From assembly GCA_017449265.1 (NCBI GenBank), contig JAFSJW010000039.1, positions 1-64,000 on the forward strand: a stretch of DNA of 64,000 bases. Direction: 5' to 3'. The notes beneath the pieces are model-generated. The model did no database searches. It worked only from the letters and a program-made list of their open reading frames with translations, and had not been told where the DNA came from. The translations under genes were made by a program, and so were the position numbers. Of this stretch, positions 59,636-64,000 are shown in pieces; position 1 is the stretch's first letter; each line of letters begins with the position of its first letter. Source of the DNA: Treponema sp. Lineage in GTDB: Bacteria; Spirochaetota; Spirochaetia; Treponematales; Treponemataceae.

Positions 59636-59697
59636 AATGATATATGATTTTTATATATCATTTCGTGCTTTCTGCACGACCGCTAACGCGGAGTTTT
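59636..59697 (+). repeat. Dispersed leader repeat, copy 5 (upstream of trpB)
   Basis: AATGATATA hairpin (59636-59662), TCGTGC-TTTCT-GCACGA hairpin (59663-59679) and CCGCTAACGCGGAGTTTTT, then a TAGGGAG ribosome site for ATG 59721. The middle CAGATTTTGCC hairpin of the long form is absent. Confidence 0.8.
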
Positions 59698-59720
59698 TGG
59701 AGTTTTTATAGGGAGAAAAT

Positions 59721-61010
59721 ATGTCTGAATCAGAAAACGGATTTTTTAACGAATTTGGAGGAAAATATGTTGCCGAGGTGCTCAGGAGGCCGCTTGACGA
59801 ACTTGAGAAAGGGTTCAAAGAGGCTATGAATGATCCTTCGTTCCTTCTGGAGCTTGAAGAAATTCAGCGCGACTATATCGGGCGTGAAACGCCGCTTTAT
59901 TATGCAAAGACTGTGAGCGACATTCTTGGCGGCGCGCAGATTTACATAAAACTTGAAGGGCTTGCGAACACCGGGGCGCACAAAATCAACAACGCCATAG
60001 GTCAGTGCCTTCTGGCAAAGCGCATGGGAAAGAAAAGAATTATCGCAGAAACCGGGGCAGGGCAGCACGGCGTTGCGACTGCCGCGGCTTGCGCAAAGCT
60101 CGGGCTTGACTGCACGGTATACCAGGGCGAGGTTGATGTGCGCCGCCAGCAACCGAATGTTGCCGCAATGGAAATGTACGGCGCGCGTGTTCTGCCCGTA
60201 ACAAGCGGAAGCCGCACTCTCAAGGACGCTGTGAACGAGGCTATGCGCGACTGGGCGGCTCATCCTGATACAACTCATTATGTTCTTGGCTCGGCTCTAG
60301 GGCCGGCTCCGTTCCCGGATATCGTGCGCGAATTCCAGAGCGTCATCGGCAAGGAAGTCAAGCGTCAGGCGGCGGAGCGCAATCTTGATGTAGAGGCTCT
60401 TATTGCTTGCGTAGGAGGCGGCTCCAACTCAATCGGATTTTTCTCTCCGTTCATAGACGAGAAATCACCGCGTCTTATAGGCGTTGAGGCTGGCGGAATC
60501 GGTCCTGGAATCGGTGAGAACGCCTCAAGGATGACAGGGAACGCATCGCGCGATGGAATCATGCAGGGCTACAAGTCCCGTTTCCTTCTGGATGATGACG
60601 GTCAGGCTCTTCCTACGCGTTCAATCTCTGCCGGGCTTGATTACTGCGGGATCGGTCCGCAGCTTGCCGCACTCGGAAAATCAGGACGCATCGAGTTCAC
60701 TTCGGCTTTGGACGATGAGGCTCTTGAGGCTGTCAGGTTTTTCGCCAGAAACGAAGGCATCCTTTTTGCGCTTGAGAGCGCGCACGCGGGGGCTGAGGCT
60801 ATAAGGCTCGCTCCAAAGCTTCCTAAGAACAAGGCTATAATCGTGAACATGAGCGGCAGGGGCGACAAAGATGTGTTCATCACAAGCCCCGTTTTCAGAC
60901 CGAAAGCTTGGCTTGATTTTCTTCATTCCGAAATCGAACGCCTTGAAGAAAAGAAAGATATCCACGATGCAAAGTCAATGAGGAGGCATGATAAAATTAC
61001 ATCCATGTAA
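59721..61010 (+). CDS. trpB: Tryptophan synthase beta chain
   Basis: 429 residues. PLP Lys88 is in TGAHKINNAIG, with ETGAGQHGVA, YQGEVDVRRQQPNV, LGSALGPAPFPDIV, CVGGGSNSIG and SGRGDKD as family landmarks. It joins indole and serine. The last 10 residues (RRHDKITSM end) are encoded by leader-repeat copy 6, which overlaps the stop; the natural end was probably near KKDIHDAKSM. trpA follows after 90 bases. No trpC, D, E, F or G is in the window, so the pair may work on imported or recycled indole. Confidence 0.95.
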   Translation: MSESENGFFNEFGGKYVAEVLRRPLDELEKGFKEAMNDPSFLLELEEIQRDYIGRETPLYYAKTVSDILGGAQIYIKLEGLANTGAHKINNAIGQCLLAKRMGKKRIIAETGAGQHGVATAAACAKLGLDCTVYQGEVDVRRQQPNVAAMEMYGARVLPVTSGSRTLKDAVNEAMRDWAAHPDTTHYVLGSALGPAPFPDIVREFQSVIGKEVKRQAAERNLDVEALIACVGGGSNSIGFFSPFIDEKSPRLIGVEAGGIGPGIGENASRMTGNASRDGIMQGYKSRFLLDDDGQALPTRSISAGLDYCGIGPQLAALGKSGRIEFTSALDDEALEAVRFFARNEGILFALESAHAGAEAIRLAPKLPKNKAIIVNMSGRGDKDVFITSPVFRPKAWLDFLHSEIERLEEKKDIHDAKSMRRHDKITSM

Positions 61011-61090
61011 TTTTATCATGAGCAGATTTTGCCGTTGGCAAAACTGCGATTTCGTGCCTCCTGCACGACCGCTAACGCGGAGTTTTTAAA
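60981..61090 (+). repeat. Dispersed leader repeat, copy 6 (between trpB and trpA)
   Basis: Full-length form: AGGAGGCATGATAAAATTAC arm with partner GTAATTTTATCATG, CAGATTTTGCC/GGCAAAACTG hairpin, CGTGCCTCCTGCACG pairing, and CCGCTAACGCGGAGTTTTT, then AAAGGAG for trpA. The first 30 bases are translated as the end of TrpB. Confidence 0.9.
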
Positions 61091-61100
61091 GGAGAAAAAT

Positions 61101-61859
61101 ATGAGCAAAATAAAATTGATGAGTCATTTGGTTGCAGGTTATCCAACGGATGAGCTTGCGCTGACAGCAGCACGGGCACTTATAAAGGGCGGAGCTGACA
61201 TTCTTGAGGTTCAGCTTCCGTTCTCAGATCCAAGTGCGGACGGTCCTGCTATCCAGACCGCATGTACTGAGGTTCTTGGAAGAAAATACCGCACGGCTGA
61301 CGGTCTGGCTTTTATAGCGCAGATTCATTCGGAATTTCCCGAAGTTCCTATTTACCTTATGAGCTACGGAAGCCTGATTTATACGCCGGGAGTTGCGGCT
61401 TTCTGCAAGAAGGCTTCTGAGGCTGGCGTAAAAGGCATGATTATTCCTGATTTGCCTTTTGATTTTGACGAGGGGCTTACAGAAGCGTGCAAGAAAAACG
61501 GAATGATTAATATTCCTGTAGCAGCCCCAAGCATGAGCGAAGAGCGTCTTTCAAAAATGGCGCACGCGGGCTTTCCGTTTATTTACGCCGCGCTCAGGAC
61601 GGGCATTACGGGGACGGACACAAAAATCGACAGCGGAACGATTGATTTTTTGAAGCGCGTGGGCGCGGGCGGAAGCAAAATCTACGGCGGGTTCGGTATC
61701 TCAAACGGCGTTCAGTCTGCCGCTCTTTCTGATTCTGTGGAGGCTGTCGTTGCAGGCTCTGTGTTCGTTAGGATTATAAGCGAGAATGCGGGCGACAAGG
61801 ACAAGCTTTTTTCTGCGGTAAAAGCGAAAGCTTTGGAAATTACCCATTTGGAGCAGTAG
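61101..61859 (+). CDS. trpA: Tryptophan synthase alpha chain
   Basis: 252 residues from ATG 61101 (MSKIKLMSHL) directly after AAAGGAG; the longer frame translates the leader repeat. The catalytic Glu36 and Asp47 lie in LEVQLPFSDPSADGP. Other family segments are YLMSYGSLIY, GMIIPDLPFDF, YAALRTGITGTDT and YGGFGISNG. It cleaves indole-glycerol phosphate and hands indole to TrpB. It is shorter than many (usually about 265) but complete. A hairpin 24 bases after its stop may end the transcript. Confidence 0.95.
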   Translation: MSKIKLMSHLVAGYPTDELALTAARALIKGGADILEVQLPFSDPSADGPAIQTACTEVLGRKYRTADGLAFIAQIHSEFPEVPIYLMSYGSLIYTPGVAAFCKKASEAGVKGMIIPDLPFDFDEGLTEACKKNGMINIPVAAPSMSEERLSKMAHAGFPFIYAALRTGITGTDTKIDSGTIDFLKRVGAGGSKIYGGFGISNGVQSAALSDSVEAVVAGSVFVRIISENAGDKDKLFSAVKAKALEITHLEQ

Positions 61860-61882
61860 CTTGGAGTGAGAATCCAAACTGT

Positions 61883-61913
61883 GCTGGCAGCAGAAAAAGT
61901 GCACGCTGCCAGC
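61883..61913 (+). terminator. Hairpin after trpA
   Basis: GCTGGCAGC (61883-61891) pairs with GCTGCCAGC (61905-61913) around a 13-base loop. No T-run follows, so it may be an mRNA end-stabiliser or a factor-dependent terminator. Confidence 0.45.
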
Positions 61914-62058
61914 ATCTGCTGGAAAGCAGTCTGCGACATTCGTACTGTGCAGCTACCATGATTTTACGCGTATCCGCATAACAACAAGACAAAAATTCGC
62001 CATCCCCCATGAACAGTGCGTGTCACAACACAAGTTTTTTGTTTTACGCGCTCATTTT

Positions 62059-62199
62059 AGTAAAATATGTGGTAAACATTTCGAACTTGAAGAAATGGAA
62101 GCCGACCATATAACTCCGTGGAGTCATGGCGGTAAAACTAATCTTGAAAACTGTCTGATGCTTTGCAGGGAATGTAATAGAAGGAAATCTGACAAATAG
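62059..62199 (+). pseudogene. HNH-endonuclease C-terminal remnant (DUF262/GmrSD-like)
   Basis: The frame without a start reads [40 protein letters not shown] and RRKSDK, then TAG. It has CxxC-like Cys, DH, N and CxxCN in the order of an HNH nuclease. The match is close to the C-terminal end of DUF262-containing type IV restriction-like proteins. Everything upstream is lost. It lies in the 430-base gene-free gap after trpA. Confidence 0.7.
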
Positions 62200-62210
62200 G
62201 TATAAAAATC

Positions 62211-62238
62211 GCAAAGGTCAAGCCTTTGCTATTTTTTT
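62211..62238 (+). terminator. Terminator-like hairpin before dinJ
   Basis: GCAAAGG-TCAAG-CCTTTGC followed by TATTTTTTT. It fits the end of the former HNH gene and isolates the toxin-antitoxin pair from it. Confidence 0.8.
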
Positions 62239-62252
62239 ATATATATTTTTAT

Positions 62253-62280
62253 TGTAAATACAATCTGTTTGTATTATATT
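62253..62280 (+). promoter_or_regulatory. Promoter and operator of the dinJ/yafQ pair
   Basis: TTGTAA (62253-62258), 16 bases, TATATT (62275-62280). Within the spacer ATACAA-TCTGT-TTGTAT (62258-62274) is a palindrome placed where antitoxin or complex binding would block the polymerase, as in other DinJ-type operons. Confidence 0.5.
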
Positions 62281-62312
62281 TGTATTAGGAATAACTTTAA
62301 TGGAGGTGTATT

Positions 62313-62588
62313 ATGGCTACAGTAGTTTTACAGACAAGAGTCGATGCAGAAACAAAATTAGAAGCAGAGGCTCTTTTTGACTCATTAGGATTGGATATAA
62401 CTACGGCCATCAGGCTTTTTCTGCGTCAGTCAATAAATCAGCAGAGGATTCCATTTGATATCGTTCCGCCAAAATACAATTTTTCAGAAGGAACTCTGGC
62501 AGCAATTGATGAAGCCCGCAGAATCAGTAAAGATTCAAGTGTAAAATCATATTCAAGTGTAAAAGAACTTTTTGAGGATTGCGAGTAA
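62313..62588 (+). CDS. dinJ: DinJ/RelB-type antitoxin
   Basis: 91 residues. The N-terminal ribbon-helix-helix (residues 2-48: TVVLQTRVDAETKLEAEALFDSLGLDITTAIRLFLRQ) is typical of RelB/DinJ antitoxins and binds its operator. Residues 49-91 are the toxin-wrapping tail. GGAGG is placed before the start. The stop overlaps the start of the toxin gene by one base, which couples their translation. Confidence 0.9.
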   Translation: MATVVLQTRVDAETKLEAEALFDSLGLDITTAIRLFLRQSINQQRIPFDIVPPKYNFSEGTLAAIDEARRISKDSSVKSYSSVKELFEDCE

Positions 62589-62887
62589 TGGAATGTGTTT
62601 TAAAGAAAACTTCGCAGTTCAAGGCAAGTTTTAATCTTGCTAAAAAGCGTGGTCTGGACATTTCTCTTCTTGAGGATGTCGTAAACAAACTGATGACAGA
62701 TAAACCTCTTGAAGAAAAATATCATAATCATCAGCTTGTAGGCAACTTTAAGGATGTTTGGGAATGTCATATTCAGCCTGCCTGGCTTTTATTGTATTTG
62801 AAAGAATATGACGACAAGATAAAGAAAAATGTTCTTGTCCTGACATTGGTCAATACAGGAACTCACAGCGATATTTTTAAGAAATGA
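62588..62887 (+). CDS. yafQ: YafQ-family toxin with catalytic Asp replaced
   Basis: 99 residues from ATG 62588 (MECVLKKTSQF); the antitoxin stop overlaps it. YafQ pattern: KYHNHQLVGNFKDVWECHI at 44-62 with His48 and His61, TGTHSDIF near the end with the last catalytic His and Phe. The strongly conserved Asp of H-x-x-P-D-W (Asp67 in E. coli YafQ) is Ala65 here (HIQPAW; GCC codon, one base from GAC). Since that Asp is needed for mRNA cleavage, the toxin is probably weakened or inactive. The residue is read directly; activity is inference. Confidence 0.85.
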   Translation: MECVLKKTSQFKASFNLAKKRGLDISLLEDVVNKLMTDKPLEEKYHNHQLVGNFKDVWECHIQPAWLLLYLKEYDDKIKKNVLVLTLVNTGTHSDIFKK

Positions 62888-63036
62888 AGCATAACAAAGG
62901 TTCGTGGCTTTACGCCACCGCAACTTTTGCACAATTAGATAAATCTCTTTTGGATAAATGCTTTGAAGCAGGTTATGAATTATTGGAACTTGCAAAAGTT
63001 ATCAATTATTTTGCAAATATTTGTAAGGAAGATTAA
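62884..63036 (+). CDS. Possible small ORF overlapping an attC-like sequence
   Basis: 50 residues. ATG 62884 overlaps the toxin stop by four bases. The first 16 residues (MKHNKGSWLYATATFAQ region) read through the hairpin sequence at 62890. The rest (LDKSLLDKCFEAGYELLELAKVINYFANICKED) is a plausible helical segment. No ribosome site of its own beyond coupling to the toxin. It may be read-through of non-coding sequence. Not recognised. Confidence 0.3.
   Translation: MKHNKGSWLYATATFAQLDKSLLDKCFEAGYELLELAKVINYFANICKED
62890..62925 (+). other. attC-like recombination sequence 1 (tentative)
   Basis: GCATAACAAAGG followed by a GTGGC-TTTAC-GCCAC stem with bulges (TT/AA and AAAG/CTTT outside it). 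The CATAACAAAG start repeats at 63255, 365 bases on, with one small ORF between. Integron cassette attC sites start with an R-box ending TAAC and fold like this, and Treponema denticola is known to carry an integron. No complementary GTTATGC box is clear at the other end. Confidence 0.35.
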
Positions 63037-63038
63037 AA

Positions 63039-63236
63039 ATGAAACAATTGTTTTATACAAATTTAAGCCATATTGATATTTTGGATGAAAATGATAGAAT
63101 GCGATTTGAAGAACTTCAAAAAAAAGGTCATATAGGTCTAACTGACGAAGAGTATGCTGAGTTAGAAAACTTATATAGATTTTGCGAAGAAACTTTTTTA
63201 AGGAAAACACAAAGATGCATAGAACTTCCATCTTAG
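63039..63236 (+). CDS. Small protein, unknown (possible cassette gene)
   Basis: 65 residues starting MKQLFYTNLSHIDILDENDRM, with TAAGGAAG eight bases upstream of ATG 63039. Two helical segments rich in Glu (MRFEELQKKGHIGLTDEEYAELENLYRF) suggest a coiled or small helical protein. No family recognised. It lies between the two CATAACAAAG sequences, in the position and size expected of a single integron cassette ORF. Confidence 0.55.
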   Translation: MKQLFYTNLSHIDILDENDRMRFEELQKKGHIGLTDEEYAELENLYRFCEETFLRKTQRCIELPS

Positions 63237-63254
63237 CCATGAGAAGTAAAATCA

Positions 63255-63350
63255 CATAACAAAGCTTCAAAGCGGATGTCGCGGTCAAGCCGCGTACGGT
63301 ACAACCAGTTGATAGGTTGATGGCGCACTGCGCCACTTATTGTTAATAAG
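63255..63350 (+). other. attC-like recombination sequence 2 and flanking hairpins (tentative)
   Basis: CATAACAAAG at 63255-63264, then a CGCGG-TCAAG-CCGCG stem. Further on, TGGCGCA/TGCGCCA (63321-63335) and CTTATT/AATAAG (63336-63350) form two more hairpins. No reading frame crosses the region. The first part resembles sequence 1, the rest does not. Confidence 0.35.
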
Positions 63351-63398
63351 GTAAATCATCCGGCAAATTTTCTCCAAAAATTTTTTTGGAGGATTCAT

Positions 63399-63602
63399 AT
63401 GTCTTACACAAAAGAAGAACTATCTCAGATGTCACCTGCAGAACGACAGAAATGTGTAAGGGAAATGCAACAACAGTTTAAAGAAACTGGCAAACAGTCT
63501 GGAACCGCATTAAAAAATGAAGTTCACAAAAGCGGTGTTATTGGCACAATCTTTAAGGTAGCATTTGCTATTCTTCTTGGTGGAAAATACGAGGAGAAAT
63601 AA
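63399..63602 (+). CDS. Small protein, unknown, with C-terminal hydrophobic segment
   Basis: 67 residues (MSYTKEELSQMSPAERQKC start), with GGAGGATTC just before ATG 63399. The N-terminal two thirds are charged and helical. The end (GVIGTIFKVAFAILLGG) could be a membrane anchor. The following gene starts two bases after its stop, so they are coupled. No family recognised. Confidence 0.55.
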   Translation: MSYTKEELSQMSPAERQKCVREMQQQFKETGKQSGTALKNEVHKSGVIGTIFKVAFAILLGGKYEEK

Positions 63603-63604
63603 TT

Positions 63605-63835
63605 ATGAACTGTCGCTATTGCGGAAAAGAAGTCAAGTCTATTGGTTTCGCTTTAAGAACACCTTATGGAGATAAATGCCCTTCAAGTCCTGTAGGTAAA
63701 CATATTGCTGTTTCGGATGGCAGGCACTGTATTTATTGCGGAGAAGAAGTAGAAAGCGTTGGCATGGTTTTACGCTCTTCAAGAAGCGATTTGTGTTATG
63801 CTTCTCCAAATAAGAAGCATGCCCTTGACAAGTAG
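63605..63835 (+). CDS. Tandem zinc-ribbon-like small protein
   Basis: 76 residues made of two 34-35-residue repeats. Each starts CxYCG(K/E)EV, then has a third Cys in GDKCPSSP or SDLCYASP and a final His in GKHIA or KKHAL. Ligands in each repeat are therefore Cys-x2-Cys, Cys and His, a CCCH-type zinc site. The repeats are about 50 percent identical, suggesting an internal duplication. It shares a transcript with the gene before it. Function unknown; zinc binding is inference. Confidence 0.65.
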   Translation: MNCRYCGKEVKSIGFALRTPYGDKCPSSPVGKHIAVSDGRHCIYCGEEVESVGMVLRSSRSDLCYASPNKKHALDK

Positions 63836-63846
63836 GAGATAACATA

Positions 63847-64000
63847 ATGGATTTTATGGATTTTGCAAAAGATGTGATAGAAGACAATGCGGTTGAAAAT
63901 CTTTGCAAGAAATCAAAATCTTTTGCTGCTTTCAATAAAATTCAATCAATACTTGTATTCATGGCTGAAAATAAAATCGATCCAGCTTCCGAGCAAGGTC
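63847..64000 (+). CDS. Start of an unknown protein (cut by window edge)
   Basis: 51 residues visible, starting MDFMDFAKDVIEDNAVENLCKKS, with TAGGAGATAACAT upstream of ATG 63847. The frame is open to the window end. It is helical and charged so far, with no recognised motif. It follows the zinc-ribbon gene by 11 bases on the same strand. Confidence 0.5.
   Translation, partial: MDFMDFAKDVIEDNAVENLCKKSKSFAAFNKIQSILVFMAENKIDPASEQG

Noticed and set aside
61029..61100. Upstream start of trpA
   Set aside because: It would translate the leader repeat; AAAGGAG directly precedes ATG 61101 and family alignment begins there.
62884..62887. Translational coupling as proof that the 50-residue ORF is real
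   Set aside because: ATGA overlaps occur by chance, and the first third of this ORF is a hairpin sequence repeated in part at 63255. It is therefore listed only with low confidence.

Overview
The window looks like a chromosome segment of a host-associated Treponema (Spirochaetota). The clues are a divergent second FliG, a bidomain HrpB-type helicase, many secreted proteins of a type common in spirochaetes, several MCPs, a DUF3592 protein, PBP1A and TonB systems in a moderate-GC background. The genus call is inference from gene content; no rRNA is present.

Layout. 1-2160 is a worn defence island: an ORF6N protein tail, a type I specificity gene (hsdS) with an internal deletion, a MazEF-like pair and a second hsdS 3' end. 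2283-7481 holds a secreted Ser/Gly repeat protein, a large lipoprotein and a DUF3592 membrane protein. 7683-15989 carries hrpB, a FliG paralogue, an M16C metallopeptidase and two small unknowns. 16025-21554 (minus) has PBP1A, a PEGA-like secreted protein, an M23 peptidase, a membrane protein and a ferredoxin. 21857-27221 has cobJ, an hsdM remnant, an EAL phosphodiesterase with a dead GGDEF domain, a nucleotide-sugar dehydratase, an arginyltransferase-like fragment and tRNA-Leu(GAG). 27385-32752 has an MCP and then an AT-rich insert: a PBECR-type protein, a cytosine methyltransferase, an HpaII-type endonuclease and an unknown third gene. 32983-37926 is a pantothenate/CoA cluster (panB, panC, coaX, panD) followed by cobK and a cysteine desulfurase. 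37930-42048 has lipoprotein, phosphoribosyltransferase, beta-helix protein and rnhB genes.

42108-48466 is a TonB-ExbD-ExbD-ExbB-receptor operon (minus) flanked by two equal-length paralogous TetR regulators. Two related palindromic sites lie in the receptor/TetR divergent promoter. 48478-50412 encodes a DAHP synthase-prephenate dehydratase fusion whose DAHP synthase half has lost most of its catalytic residues. 50722-58760 (minus) is a chemosensory cluster, MCP-CheW-CheB-CheR-(Hpt-like/CheW/REC)-adenylyl cyclase, with no CheA kinase and no CheY. 59721-61859 is trpB-trpA. 61860-64000 is an accessory zone: an HNH remnant, a DinJ/YafQ pair (the toxin lacks its catalytic Asp), small ORFs and two attC-like sequences.

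Two dispersed repeat families run through the window. One is a multi-hairpin leader of about 40-110 bp ending in CCGCTAACGCGGAG, always directly upstream of a gene and in that gene's orientation (six copies). The other is a palindrome of about 43 bp built on CTGTTCGGAAAC, found between genes. Copies of both families supply the last codons of neighbouring proteins (TrpB, ExbD, the PEGA-like protein). The most interesting points are the kinase-less chemosensory/cyclase cluster, the pseudo-DAHP-synthase fusion and the leader repeats.
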